Shown: positions 25,908-35,030, numbered from the stretch's first letter. The stretch: 64,000 bases of DNA from Nocardia inohanensis NBRC 100128 (GCF_001612945.1 NZ_BDBK01000008.1:124001-188000); one strand, 5' to 3'. Notes: generated by a model from the letters alone, not told the origin. Numbers and translations are program-made.

Positions 25908-26338
25908 TGACCACACCCGGTACGGCGATCACCGACAGCAACAAGCTCGCCTGGCTACTCGAAGACCTCAAGGTCACCGGAGTGCGCTTCGCCGTGCTGC
26001 TGTCCGAGGACGGCTTACGGATCTCCAATACCCGCGGCATCACCGTCGAGGACGCCGAGCGCTTCTCGGCCGCCGCGTCCGGTCTGCGTTCGCTCGGCAA
26101 GGCGCTCGCCGAGTTCTGCGGCGGCGTGGTCGATAACGGTGTGCGGCAGTCGATGACCGAGTACGGCGAGGGGATGATCTTCATTACCGCCGCCGGTGCG
26201 GGCGCGCTGCTGGGTGTGTCCACCACCCACGACGTGGATGTCAGCCTGATCGCGCATCGGATGAACGAGCTCGCCGCCCGGGTCGGTCACGAGCTAGGCA
26301 GTATGTCGCGCAACAGAGCGGACGCTGGCCGGCCATGA
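25907..26338 (+). CDS. Roadblock/LC7 protein, CvnB-like
   Basis: A 143-residue single Roadblock/LC7 domain (LAWLLEDLKVTGVRFAVLLSEDGLRISNTRGI, then AAGAGALLGVSTTHDVDVSLIAHRMNELAARVG). In conservons this protein regulates the partner GTPase, as MglB does for MglA. ATG 25907 overlaps the cvnA-like stop and its own stop overlaps the next ATG, so expression is translationally coupled. Confidence 0.92.
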   Translation: MTTPGTAITDSNKLAWLLEDLKVTGVRFAVLLSEDGLRISNTRGITVEDAERFSAAASGLRSLGKALAEFCGGVVDNGVRQSMTEYGEGMIFITAAGAGALLGVSTTHDVDVSLIAHRMNELAARVGHELGSMSRNRADAGRP

Positions 26339-26682
26339 GCCGCCCGCGGCGCGATCCGGACCTGGTCCGGGCGTATGTGCGCACGGGTGGGCGGTCGCGG
26401 CCGACGCGCCACCTGGATCTGGTGACACTGGTTGTCTCCGCGAAGGATCCGGGGGTGGGCGCGTCGACCGATGCCCGTCGCATCATCGAGGTGTGCCGTC
26501 GTGGCGCACTCTCGATCGCCGAACTCTCGGCATATCTGGACCTGCCCCCGTCCGTGGTGAAGATCGTCACAGCCGATCTGCTCGACAGCGGTCACCTGGT
26601 CGCCCCCGCCCCGGCAGAAGTGCTGCCGGACACCGCTTTGCTCGAGGAGGTACTCAATGGGCTCCGCGCTCTCGCCGTCTGA
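26335..26682 (+). CDS. DUF742 protein, CvnC-like
   Basis: A 115-residue DUF742 protein: VRAYVRTGGRSRPTRHLDLVTLVVS at the start, then a winged-helix-like part (IIEVCRRGALSIAELSAYLDLPPSVVKIVTADLLDSGHL). It is the third conserved member of the CvnABCD set; function is not established biochemically beyond complex formation. The coding region overlaps the GTPase gene by 26 bp. Confidence 0.92.
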   Translation: MSRPRRDPDLVRAYVRTGGRSRPTRHLDLVTLVVSAKDPGVGASTDARRIIEVCRRGALSIAELSAYLDLPPSVVKIVTADLLDSGHLVAPAPAEVLPDTALLEEVLNGLRALAV

Positions 26683-27268
26683 GCTCGTTGTCGACTATGT
26701 GCCGCAGACCGTGACCCGATCGGTGAAGTTGCTGGTAGCAGGCAACTTCGGGGTCGGGAAGACCACGTTCGTCGGCAGCGTGTCGGAGATCCGGCCGCTG
26801 CGCACCGAGGAGACGATCACCGAGGCCAGCGTCGGCATCGACGATATGGCCGGGCTGCCGGGTAAATCCACCACCACCGTGGCGATGGATTTCGGCCGTA
26901 TCACGCTGAATCCGCAGCTGGCGCTGTACCTGTTCGGCACGCCCGGACAGCGGCGCTTCCTGCCCATGTGGGAAGAGCTGTCGGTGGGTGCGCTGGGTGC
27001 GCTGGTGCTGGTCGACACCCGGCGCATCGAGAAGGCCGACGAGGTGCTCTCGGTGCTCGAGGAGCGCGGGGTGCCGTACTCGGTCGCGGTCAACGAATTC
27101 GAAGGCGCGCAACGGTTTCCCCTGGAGGAGATCCGCGACGCCCTGGATCTGGCCCCTGGCACACCGCTGACCAGCCTCGATGCCCGTGATCGTGCGCGCT
27201 GCCTGCAATCGCTGATCACCTTGGTGGAGTATCTGTTCCAGCGGCAGACTACGGGTCGAGCACGTTGA
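26657..27268 (+). CDS. Conservon small GTPase, CvnD-like
   Basis: A 203-residue Ras-like GTPase of the MglA/CvnD type: P-loop AGNFGVGKTTFVGSVSEI, G3-like LYLFGTPGQRRF, and a G4-type region VAVNEFEGAQ where NKxD is replaced by NEFE, as is usual in this group. It should switch signalling from the membrane-bound CvnA protein under control of the Roadblock partner. It is the last conservon gene; the 3' end overlaps a convergent small gene by 20 bp. Confidence 0.92.
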   Translation: MGSALSPSELVVDYVPQTVTRSVKLLVAGNFGVGKTTFVGSVSEIRPLRTEETITEASVGIDDMAGLPGKSTTTVAMDFGRITLNPQLALYLFGTPGQRRFLPMWEELSVGALGALVLVDTRRIEKADEVLSVLEERGVPYSVAVNEFEGAQRFPLEEIRDALDLAPGTPLTSLDARDRARCLQSLITLVEYLFQRQTTGRAR

Positions 27269-27584
27269 ACGGGGCCTCCCGCGGGCCTTGATCCAGCGGG
27301 GTGCTCCAGCTCGGTCCGGTGCTCGGCGCCGTCCACACCGGACCCGAGCCGGGCGGTCGCGCGCAGTCGAGGGGGTATTGCGCGGGCGGCGGTTGTGGTG
27401 CGGGGTCCGGAATTGCCGGAGCCGGGAGCGCGGGAGCCGGTGCGCCGCAATCGAGCACGCAGGATCCGGGCGGGCCGGGAATGCCGGGTTGCGGATAGTT
27501 CGGGTCCGGCAGCGCGAGCATTCCGATCGCCGGCACGCTGACCACCGCTGTCACCCCGAAACCGATCGCGACTATGAACGCCAT
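27249..27584 (-). CDS. Small proline-rich membrane-anchored or secreted protein
   Basis: A 111-residue ORF from ATG 27584 with GGGAG upstream. An N-terminal hydrophobic helix (FIVAIGFGVTAVVSVPAIGMLAL) is followed by a Pro-rich extracellular part with two Cys close together (SCVLDCGAP). It has the look of small Nocardia/Mycobacterium exported proteins. It is convergent with the GTPase gene and divergent from the kinase gene. The signal-like start and RBS argue that it is real, but homologues could not be checked. Confidence 0.55.
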   Translation of the reverse strand: MAFIVAIGFGVTAVVSVPAIGMLALPDPNYPQPGIPGPPGSCVLDCGAPAPALPAPAIPDPAPQPPPAQYPLDCARPPGSGPVWTAPSTGPSWSTPLDQGPREAPFNVLDP

Positions 27585-27760
27585 CGACTCGACTCCCTTC
27601 CGCGAAGCTGTGACAGGCAGGCGATAGCCGGTGCCCGGGTAGGTAAACCTGCCGGTAGTGCCCGGACCGGGTGCGCGCGGGGCGGGGCCGGTCGGTAGGC
27701 TCAGGCACCGTCGTGCCAGGGATATTGCTGCCGTGGCCACGCTGGGTAGGAGGTTGTTGC

Positions 27761-29098
27761 GTGCCGCTGCTGCACGGGAATGTGTTGGCCGGCTACACCA
27801 TCGAGCGATTGCTCGGGGTGGGCGGTATGGGGGCGGTTTATCTAGCACGGGATCCACGAACCGACCGGTTGGTGGCCCTCAAGGTCTTCAATGATGCCTT
27901 CGCCGCGCGCGAACAAGGACGGACCGCCTTCGCCCGCGAGGCCGGATTGCTGGCGGGGCTCGAGCATCCCAATATCGTGGCGGTCGCCGACCACAGCGGT
28001 AGCGGTGACGAACAGCTCTGGATCGCAATGGAATTCATCGACGGCATCGATGCGGCGCGCCTGATCGCCGACGCCGGGACGCTCGATCCGGAGCATGCTG
28101 TCGAGTTGATCTCGCAGGCCGCCGACGGACTCGCCCACGCCCATGCGGCGGGCGTGGTGCACCGCGACGTGAAACCCGCGAATCTGCTGGTGGAACCGTC
28201 GGATTCGGCCGCCGAGCGCCTGCTCGTCACCGATTTCGGGATCGCCCGCGCGCTGGGGGAGACCGCCACCGCGGGCAATATGACCGCCACCTTCGCCTAC
28301 GCCGCCCCGGAACGCTTCCAGGACGCGCCGATCGACGAACGCGCCGACGTCTACTCGCTCGGCTGCACCCTGTTCGAATTCCTCACCGGCCAGCCGCCCT
28401 TCCCGCGCAATGATCCCGCCGCGGTCATGATGGCTCATCTCTTCGAACCGTCGCCGCCCGCCAGTGCGATCCGCCCCGAACTCCCAGCGGCGCTGGACGC
28501 CGTGCTCGCGACCGCGCTCGCCAAGGATCCCGGCGAGCGGTTCGCGGACTGCCGGGCCTTCGCTCTCGCCGCGCGCCAAGCGCTGACCACGGCCGATTCG
28601 GTTTCCACGCAGCCGAATACCGGGGATCCCGCTGCCGCCGAGCCCGCACCCGCACCATCCGTGGCCGGCACGCCGCCTCGACCGCGCACCCGCCCGGTCA
28701 GTCTCGGTACCGCGGCGGCCGCCACCCTACTGGCCGGTGGCGTCGCGGTGCTCGCCCTCGCGATGTCACCCGGACGAGACCACTTCCACAGTGGCGCAGC
28801 GGCTCCCACCGGCACCACGCAGCCGCCAACCTCGCTCGTCCAGGATCCGGCCGTTCCCGCGCGCATCCCGGCGGCGCTCACCGAACCCGCACCGGTCATC
28901 GAACCGGTTGTGTCGGAAGATGTTTCGGCCGCCGCCCGCGCCCAATGCCAGGCGTACGTGACGGTGGTCCAGCAGAACGGGGTCGACGGCGCGCTCGCGA
29001 TCATCGAAGCCGAACCGGCGTGGAGTCTCGCGTCCGCGACAGAACAGGCGACGGTGCGCGAGGCGGTCCGGCTGGCCGGTGGCGGAGAATGCGGATAA
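27761..29098 (+). CDS. Membrane Ser/Thr protein kinase (PknB-like)
   Basis: A 445-residue eukaryotic-type kinase from GTG 27761 after GGAGG. The kinase domain (about 8-270) has GVGGMGAVY, VALKVF, the catalytic loop HRDVKPANLL, DFG in TDFGIARAL and APERF. A Pro-rich juxtamembrane linker is followed by a TM helix (TAAAATLLAGGVAVLALAM). The outside part has about 110 residues with two Cys and no PASTA repeats. The extracellular ligand is unknown. It directly follows the conservon and might phosphorylate its parts (inference from position). Confidence 0.93.
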   Translation: MPLLHGNVLAGYTIERLLGVGGMGAVYLARDPRTDRLVALKVFNDAFAAREQGRTAFAREAGLLAGLEHPNIVAVADHSGSGDEQLWIAMEFIDGIDAARLIADAGTLDPEHAVELISQAADGLAHAHAAGVVHRDVKPANLLVEPSDSAAERLLVTDFGIARALGETATAGNMTATFAYAAPERFQDAPIDERADVYSLGCTLFEFLTGQPPFPRNDPAAVMMAHLFEPSPPASAIRPELPAALDAVLATALAKDPGERFADCRAFALAARQALTTADSVSTQPNTGDPAAAEPAPAPSVAGTPPRPRTRPVSLGTAAAATLLAGGVAVLALAMSPGRDHFHSGAAAPTGTTQPPTSLVQDPAVPARIPAALTEPAPVIEPVVSEDVSAAARAQCQAYVTVVQQNGVDGALAIIEAEPAWSLASATEQATVREAVRLAGGGECG

Positions 29099-29129
29099 CC
29101 GGGCCCACACAGGCCGGCGCATAGAAAAA

Positions 29130-29150
29130 GGAAGGAGTACTACTCCTTCC
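29130..29150 (+). terminator. Hairpin after the kinase gene
   Basis: GGAAGGAGT-ACT-ACTCCTTCC is a perfect 9-bp stem 31 bp after the kinase stop, preceded by five A residues and not followed by a T tract. It probably ends kinase transcription and insulates the rifamycin-responsive promoter that starts just downstream. Confidence 0.55.
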
Positions 29151-29156
29151 CACTCT

Positions 29157-29214
29157 CAACTTATACCGCACCCCGGGGCTTGCGGCAAGACCCCGGGTAT
29201 GCCGCAGAATCGCT
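29157..29214 (+). promoter_or_regulatory. Rifamycin-associated element (RAE) promoter of helR
   Basis: The palindromic core CTTGCGGCAAG (29179-29189) sits between G and C runs (CCCCGGGG on the left, ACCCCGGG on the right), the known RAE pattern. It is embedded in a longer conserved frame: TCAACTTATACCGCA (29156-29170), 8 bp, core, 15 bp, CAGAATCGCT (29205-29214). TTGCGG (29180-29185) and CAGAAT (29205-29210) are 19 bp apart and can serve as -35/-10. A near-identical copy precedes the monooxygenase at 40678. Confidence 0.85.
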
Positions 29215-29249
29215 CATCGAAGCTCGAACCTGCGGAAATGGAGTTGTGA

Positions 29250-31418
29250 ATGGGTGCTGCCGACGTGAACTCGCCGACCATCGACGCTTTCGATCTTCCG
29301 GAGCGGCTCGCCGCGAAGGCCGACCCGGTATTGATCGCCGAAGACCGGCGGCATTTCGCGGCGATCGCGACCAGCCTCGAACAGTCCATCAAGGACCTGT
29401 CCGACCGGCTCGACGCCGTCCGCAAAGCGCCGGTCTCGCTCGGGCAGGAAGCTGTGGACCGGGACTACGAGGTCCGCCAGCTGAACAACCGGCTGCGCGG
29501 CCTGCGCCGCTTCGGCCTGGACCTGTGCCTCGGGCATTTCATCGGAGCGGACAGCGCCGAACCCGTGTATGTCGGGCGGCTCGGGCTGACCGACAGCGCG
29601 GGCGAGCGGTTGCTGGTCGACTGGCGGTCTCCGGCGGCCGAGCCGTTCTTCGCCGCGACGCACGGCAATCCGATGGGGTTGATCCGCCGTCGCCGGTACC
29701 GCTGGACGCTGGGCCGGATCAGCGATTATTGGGACGAGGTCTTCACGGCGGACGGGTTGGAGAACGACGCCGCGCTCGATGACCAGTCCGCCTTCATCGC
29801 CAGCCTGGGCAGCAATCGGTCGGCGCGGATGCGCGATGTGCTGGGCACCATCCAAGCCGACCAGGACGCGATCATCCGTGCCGGATCGCAGGGCGCGCTC
29901 GTGGTCGACGGCGGTCCGGGTACCGGTAAGACCGTGGTGGCGTTGCACCGTTCGGCCTACCTGCTCTACGCCGATCCGCGACTGGGGCAGCGCCGGGGCG
30001 GGGTGTTGTTCGTCGGTCCCTCCCGCCCGTACCTGTCCTATGTGGCCGATGTGCTGCCCAATCTCGGTGAGGAAGGGGTGCAGTCCTGCACGCTGCGCGA
30101 TCTGGTCACCGAAGGGGCGGGGGCGCGTGCCGAGTCCGATCCGGAAGTGGCGCGGCTCAAGTCCTCCGCGGATCTGGTGGCGGCCGTCGACGCGGCCGTG
30201 AAGTTCTACGAGACGCCCCCGAAGAAGGGCATGATGGTCGGCACCGACTGGGCCGATGTCTGGCTCAGCCCCGCCGATTGGGCCGAGGCATTCGACGCAC
30301 CGGAAGCCGGCACCCCGCACAACGAAGCCCACGAGCAGATCTGGGATGTGCTGGTCACCATCCTCGCCGAGAAGCACGACAACGATGTGCCACGCGACGA
30401 ACTGCGCGAATCCCTGTGGCGGAACAAGGAATTGCGCACCGAACTCAATAACGGCTGGACGCTGATCGAAGCGGCCGACCTGGTCGCCGACCTCTGGTCG
30501 GTCCCCGCCTACCTGCGCAAATGCGCGCCCTGGCTGACCGCCGAGGAGGTGCGGAAGCTGCAACGCCCGGACCCGAAGAACTGGACCGTGTCCGACCTGC
30601 CCTGGCTCGATCTCGCGCGCCAGCGGCTCGGCGATCCGGAAGCGGCGGTGCGCAAGCGCCGCCAGGAGGCCGTCCTGGCGGGCGAACGCGCCCGCATGGC
30701 CGATGTCATCGGCGACCTGATCGCCTCTGCCGTGCACGACGACGGCGAGGGCCTGATGACCATGCTGCGCCAGCAGGACCTGAAGGACACCCTCGTCGAC
30801 GAATCCGCGCTCACCACAATCGAACCCGACCAGCTCGCCGGCCCCTTCGCGCACATCGTCGTCGACGAAGCCCAGGAACTCACCGACGCGGAATGGCAGA
30901 TGCTGTTGCAGCGCTGCCCATCCCGCAGCTTCACCATCGTCGGCGACCGCGCCCAGGCCCGGCACGGCTTCGTCGAAACCTGGCAGGAACGACTCGAACG
31001 AGTCGGCCTCGACCGCATCAAGGTCGCGGGCTTGACCGTGAACTACCGCACCCCCGAAGAGGTCATGGCCGAAGCCGAACCGGTGATCCGCGCCGCCCTG
31101 CCCGACGCCAACGTCCCGACCTCCATCCGCAGCAGTGGCCTGCCCGTCGTCCACGGCCCCACCTCGGACCTGCACTCGATCCTCGACAACTGGCTGACCG
31201 AGCACAGCGAGGGAATCGCCTGTGTCATCGGCGATCCCGCGTTCGAGGAAACGGCCCGCGTCCGTTCGCTGACCCCGGAATCGGCCAAGGGTCTCGAATT
31301 CGACCTGGTCGTTCTCATCGATCCGCAGGAGTTCGGTTCGGGCATCGAGGGCGCGGTCGATCGCTACGTCGCGATGACACGAGCGACCAGTCAGCTGGTC
31401 GTACTCACCTCCGAATGA
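29250..31418 (+). CDS. helR: HelR, HelD-like RNA polymerase recycling ATPase (rifamycin protection)
   Basis: A 722-residue UvrD-like superfamily 1 ATPase of the HelD/HelR group. An N-terminal coiled coil (about 25-90) is followed by LVDWRSPAAEPFF, Walker A GGPGTGKT (221-228), DEAQE as Walker B and FTIVGDRAQ. Motif VI-like RYVAMTRATSQLVVL closes the helicase core. HelR displaces rifamycin and frees RNA polymerase stalled by the drug. ATG 29250 follows GGAG at good spacing. The RAE promoter upstream supports HelR over a housekeeping HelD. Monocistronic. Confidence 0.9.
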   Translation: MGAADVNSPTIDAFDLPERLAAKADPVLIAEDRRHFAAIATSLEQSIKDLSDRLDAVRKAPVSLGQEAVDRDYEVRQLNNRLRGLRRFGLDLCLGHFIGADSAEPVYVGRLGLTDSAGERLLVDWRSPAAEPFFAATHGNPMGLIRRRRYRWTLGRISDYWDEVFTADGLENDAALDDQSAFIASLGSNRSARMRDVLGTIQADQDAIIRAGSQGALVVDGGPGTGKTVVALHRSAYLLYADPRLGQRRGGVLFVGPSRPYLSYVADVLPNLGEEGVQSCTLRDLVTEGAGARAESDPEVARLKSSADLVAAVDAAVKFYETPPKKGMMVGTDWADVWLSPADWAEAFDAPEAGTPHNEAHEQIWDVLVTILAEKHDNDVPRDELRESLWRNKELRTELNNGWTLIEAADLVADLWSVPAYLRKCAPWLTAEEVRKLQRPDPKNWTVSDLPWLDLARQRLGDPEAAVRKRRQEAVLAGERARMADVIGDLIASAVHDDGEGLMTMLRQQDLKDTLVDESALTTIEPDQLAGPFAHIVVDEAQELTDAEWQMLLQRCPSRSFTIVGDRAQARHGFVETWQERLERVGLDRIKVAGLTVNYRTPEEVMAEAEPVIRAALPDANVPTSIRSSGLPVVHGPTSDLHSILDNWLTEHSEGIACVIGDPAFEETARVRSLTPESAKGLEFDLVVLIDPQEFGSGIEGAVDRYVAMTRATSQLVVLTSE

Positions 31419-31449
31419 AAGCGCCCCGGCCGCCCGCCATTTCGCGAAG

Positions 31450-32898
31450 CTACGGGGCTCGGAAGCCGCCGATCCGCTGCTCGAGCAGTTCGGCCAGCCG
31501 CAACGGGGTGCGGTCCTCGAACTTCGGGCCGATGAGCTGCACTCCGACCGGCAGGCCGTCGGGGGACAGGCCCGTGGGTATGGCCGTGGCGGGCAGGCCG
31601 GGCATGGTGGCGACGCCGGCCCAGACGAGTTGGTCGAAGTAGGGGTACTCGACGCCGTCGATGTCGATGCGCCGGTTCTCCAGACTTCCGTTGTGGTCGT
31701 GCGGGAAAGCGGGAGTGGGGGTGATGGGGCATATCACGGCATCGAATTCGGTGAAGAGCTGTCGCCAGCCCTGGCGGTGGAGTTGGCGGCGGTGGTCGGT
31801 CGCGACCCAGTCGCGGTGGCTGAGGACCATGCCGCGTAGCCGTGCGGCGTCGAGGCTGTGGTCGTCCGCGTTCAGGGCGGCGGCGCGGGCCCGCAGCTGT
31901 TCGTATACCTCGATGGGGAGGCCGGCGGCGGCGTTCGACAGCATCAGCTGCATGTAGAGCGATGCGGCTTCGGTGAGGTCCGGTAGCAGCGGGGTGTGCC
32001 GTGCGATGTGAGCGCCCGCGTCGGCGAGTGCGGCGGCGACACGGTTCACGCCCGCCCGCACCGCTGATCCGGTCGGGATGAGCGGATGGTCTTCGATGAT
32101 CAGGACGCGGAAGTCCGACAGGTGTTCGTGGCGGGCGGGCGGCAGTGCGAGGTCGTAGGCGATGCCGTGGGTCAGCGGGTCCGGTCCGGCCATCACGTCC
32201 AGCAGCAGCGTGAGATCGCGGGCGGTGCGGGCCATCGGTCCGACTACGGCGAGGTCGAGGTCGATCGGCAGGGCGGGCGCGGGCGGGGCGATCATGCCGC
32301 GGGTCGGGGCCAGACCGAGGGTCGGCTTGTGCGAGTAGATGCCGCAGAAGTGCGCGGGGGTGCGTAGCGAACCGGCGAGGTCGGAGCCGATGGACAGCGC
32401 GCCGAATCCGGCCGTCAGGGCCGCCGCCGAGCCGCCGGACGACCCGCCCGAGGTGCGGGCGTGATCCCACGGGTTGTTGGTGGTGCCGTAGATCTCGTTG
32501 AAGCTCTGGATATCTCGCAGTGTCACCGGCACATTGGTCTTGCCGAGGATCACCGCGCCGGCGGCCTTCAACCGCGCCACCTGTACCGCGTCCTCGGTCG
32601 CCACATGGTTCGCGTTGTGCGGCAGGCCCCAGGTCGTGGGCAGCCCGGCCATGTCGTAGGACTCTTTGACCGTGACCGGTATACCGAGCAGCGGCCGGTC
32701 CTCACCACGGGCCCGCGCCCGGTCCGCTTCGCCCGCGGCGGCCCGCGCCCGGTCGAAGTCCGGCACACAGATCGCGTTGATTGCCTTGTCGTCGCGCTCG
32801 ATTCGAGCGATCGCCTCGTCGGTCAGCTCCACCGAGGTCACCGCACCGGCCCGCAATGCGGTCGCCAGTTCTTCGGCCGATCGATAACTCCACTCCAT
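31450..32898 (-). CDS. Amidase-signature enzyme
   Basis: A 482-residue amidase-signature protein. The triad parts are GIPVTVKESYD (Lys), TSGGSSGGSAAALTAGFGALSIGSDLAGSLR (cis-Ser and nucleophile Ser) in family order. The Arg/Ala-rich middle and the C-terminal VGVQLIGPKFEDRTPLRLAELLEQ are typical of broad aliphatic or aryl amidases. It is not a GatA, because no GatB/C genes are near. It converges on helR with a 31-bp gap. Substrate is unknown. Confidence 0.88.
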   Translation of the reverse strand: MEWSYRSAEELATALRAGAVTSVELTDEAIARIERDDKAINAICVPDFDRARAAAGEADRARARGEDRPLLGIPVTVKESYDMAGLPTTWGLPHNANHVATEDAVQVARLKAAGAVILGKTNVPVTLRDIQSFNEIYGTTNNPWDHARTSGGSSGGSAAALTAGFGALSIGSDLAGSLRTPAHFCGIYSHKPTLGLAPTRGMIAPPAPALPIDLDLAVVGPMARTARDLTLLLDVMAGPDPLTHGIAYDLALPPARHEHLSDFRVLIIEDHPLIPTGSAVRAGVNRVAAALADAGAHIARHTPLLPDLTEAASLYMQLMLSNAAAGLPIEVYEQLRARAAALNADDHSLDAARLRGMVLSHRDWVATDHRRQLHRQGWRQLFTEFDAVICPITPTPAFPHDHNGSLENRRIDIDGVEYPYFDQLVWAGVATMPGLPATAIPTGLSPDGLPVGVQLIGPKFEDRTPLRLAELLEQRIGGFRAP

Positions 32899-32961
32899 GA
32901 ATCCGACGGTATCGGGGTGCCGGAGAAGCCATAAAACTTCACTTCGCGCAATCGGCGAAAG

Positions 32962-34206
32962 TCAAAGACCGAGTTTGGTTACGGCATTGTCTTCGAGGGG
33001 ATTCGCGGTCCGGATGTAGCCGTGCACGGTGCGCGGGTTGGACCAGCGGCCCTGGCGCATGATCTCGCGATCGCTGGCCCCGCCCAATGCGGCCTGGGTG
33101 GCGAATCCGGCACGCAGGGAATGCCCGGAGAACAGGTCGGGGTCGAGACCGGCCCGGGCCGCATAGCGTTTGACGAGTTCGGCCACCGCACGGCCGGACA
33201 TGGCGGAGTCCCCGATGCCGCCGTGCCGGGAAATCGTCGGGAACAGTGGCAGATCCGGGTCGGTGAGGGTGGTACCGGTGAATCCGTGGCAGCGGTGAAT
33301 AGCGGTCTCGGCGGGGCGATCGCCGTCCACCCAGGCGGACAGCCCGAGCGGATTCGCGATATGCGCCTCGCGCAGCCGAATCCAATCGGCGAAAGCGCAC
33401 ACCGGGCAGGTATGCGGACGCTGCCCGCGCGGCAGCGCGACCCGCTGCTCGTTCACACCGGTGGGATCGGTTTTGGTGGTGGGCAATTGCAGCAGCAACA
33501 GCGGCTCACCACTGTGGTGATCGGTATGCACCCGCACATCGCTGATCCGCAGCCCCGCGAGCTCACTGCGCCGCAGCGCCCCCGCGAATCCGACCAGCAG
33601 CAGCAAACCATCGCGCCGGCGTGCCGGTTCGGTCGGCCAGCCCGCCGCCGGTAGTTCGCTCAGCAATTGATCCAAGGTATGCAACAACACCGGCCGCTTC
33701 CGCTTCGGCTGACTACGCCGCGTCCGCCGAATACCGCGCAATGTCAACCGCACCACATCGGCCCGGGTGGGGGAGGGCAGCCCGTTCGCGGCATGCACCG
33801 CCGCGATGGCGGCCGCCTTCCGTTCGAGAGTGGCCGCGCTGAAAGCCCATTCGCCGTTCTCGCGCCGCGCATCAGCCGCCGCTGCCAGATAAACGGCCAC
33901 ATCCAATGCATCCGCCGGCAACGCCTGCCGGGATTCCCCCAAACACCATCCCGCCCAAGCGATCCAATCCGTCCGATAAGCCCGCAACGTATTGGCCGAC
34001 TGCGAAGCCTCCAGATACCGCCGCAACGACCCGGCCTGCTCATCATCGAACCGCTCCCGAACCAATTGCAGCGCAGCGGTATCCACCAGCACACTCCGCA
34101 CCCCGCGCCGCAATTCGGTCCGCACCGCATCCGGCACCGCGATCACCGCCCCCCGCGCCGCACCCTCGGACTCCACAACCCCCTGTGATTCCACCGGTCC
34201 GACCAT
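32962..34206 (-). CDS. Tyrosine recombinase/phage-type integrase
   Basis: A 414-residue recombinase with an N-terminal SAM-like core-binding domain (about 55-165, SANTLRAYRTDWIAWAGWCLGE). The C-terminal catalytic domain has Arg in GALRRSELAGL, Lys in TTKTDPT, HxxR in GHSLRAGFAT, Trp in GRWSNPRTV and Tyr in VHGYIR. A four-Cys/His insert (HTCPVCAFADW) is present. The set appears intact. No excisionase, phage genes, tRNA end or flanking repeats are seen, so it may be a domesticated or stranded integrase. Base use matches the neighbours. Confidence 0.88.
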   Translation of the reverse strand: MVGPVESQGVVESEGAARGAVIAVPDAVRTELRRGVRSVLVDTAALQLVRERFDDEQAGSLRRYLEASQSANTLRAYRTDWIAWAGWCLGESRQALPADALDVAVYLAAAADARRENGEWAFSAATLERKAAAIAAVHAANGLPSPTRADVVRLTLRGIRRTRRSQPKRKRPVLLHTLDQLLSELPAAGWPTEPARRRDGLLLLVGFAGALRRSELAGLRISDVRVHTDHHSGEPLLLLQLPTTKTDPTGVNEQRVALPRGQRPHTCPVCAFADWIRLREAHIANPLGLSAWVDGDRPAETAIHRCHGFTGTTLTDPDLPLFPTISRHGGIGDSAMSGRAVAELVKRYAARAGLDPDLFSGHSLRAGFATQAALGGASDREIMRQGRWSNPRTVHGYIRTANPLEDNAVTKLGL

Positions 34207-34220
34207 CCCCCGACCCTACG

Positions 34221-35030
34221 TCACCTCTGGCGAATCGCTGTGACGGCGAGGGTGGTGTAGGGCATGGTGAAGCTGCCGCCCAGGGCATCGATGGCCGCGC
34301 CGACCGCATCGTGGATCGGGGCTTGCTGTTCGTCGGAGAGCCGGGTGAGTGGGCCCTGTGTCGGGAGCAGGTCCAGCCAGGCGTCGCGGGTGTAGTCGAG
34401 TTCCCAGTCGAAGCGCCACTGCTCGGGTTCGTCGAAGCGGGCGGCGGCACGGATTCCGGTGGTGGCGGTGTCGATCATGTGCTGGTAGCTGTCGATCGCC
34501 GAGGTGACGGCTCCCGGATCGAACGGGGAGTCGGGGACCGCCTGCCGGAAGGCTGCCCAGAAGGCGTCCATGACAGATGCGGGCGGTTGGAATGCGTTCC
34601 AGAACAATGCTATTCGGCCGCGAGGGCGCAGTATGCGCGCCACTTTCGCCGCGCCGGCGACCGGATCGACCCAATGCCAGGTTTGCGCGGCGATGGCGGC
34701 GTCGAAGGTGCGGTTCGCCGGGTCCCAGTTCTCGATGGTCGCCACTTCGACCGGGATGCCGCTCTGCCGGGCGAACTCGGCCATACGCGAGTCGGGTTCG
34801 ACGCCGAGCATTCGGCAGCCGTGGGCTCGGAACTGCCGGGCGGCAATGCCGGTGCCGCAACCGATATCGAGAAGCTCGGGACCGGGACTCTCGGCGATGA
34901 CCCGGCGCACCAGGGCTTCGGGGTAGCGGGGTCGAGTCCGGTCGTAGCGTTCGGGATTCACCCCGAACGATTCCGCCACCTGCCGTAGCCGGTGCGGTTC
35001 CTGCGGCACTTCCGGTCGTATAGTGGGCAT
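34221..35030 (-). CDS. Class I SAM-dependent methyltransferase
   Basis: A 269-residue methyltransferase of the methyltransf_11 type. Motif I is ELLDIGCGTGIAARQF, the acidic strand is GVEPDSRMAEFA, and FDAAIAAQTWHWVDP follows. The N-terminus (SFGVNPERYDRTRPRYPEALV) is common to small-molecule methyltransferases in actinobacteria. ATG 35030 lies inside a pair of perfect 16-bp inverted repeats shared with the divergent TetR gene. Substrate is unknown; TetR control suggests modification of a xenobiotic or signal. Confidence 0.88.
   Translation of the reverse strand: MPTIRPEVPQEPHRLRQVAESFGVNPERYDRTRPRYPEALVRRVIAESPGPELLDIGCGTGIAARQFRAHGCRMLGVEPDSRMAEFARQSGIPVEVATIENWDPANRTFDAAIAAQTWHWVDPVAGAAKVARILRPRGRIALFWNAFQPPASVMDAFWAAFRQAVPDSPFDPGAVTSAIDSYQHMIDTATTGIRAAARFDEPEQWRFDWELDYTRDAWLDLLPTQGPLTRLSDEQQAPIHDAVGAAIDALGGSFTMPYTTLAVTAIRQR

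Noticed and set aside
29214..31205. 663-residue minus-strand frame opposite helR
   Set aside because: No motif; helR has Walker motifs and an RAE promoter on the plus strand.
32899..34220. Integrative element around the recombinase
   Set aside because: No excisionase, relaxase, phage gene, tRNA end or direct repeat was seen in the flanks, and composition does not change.
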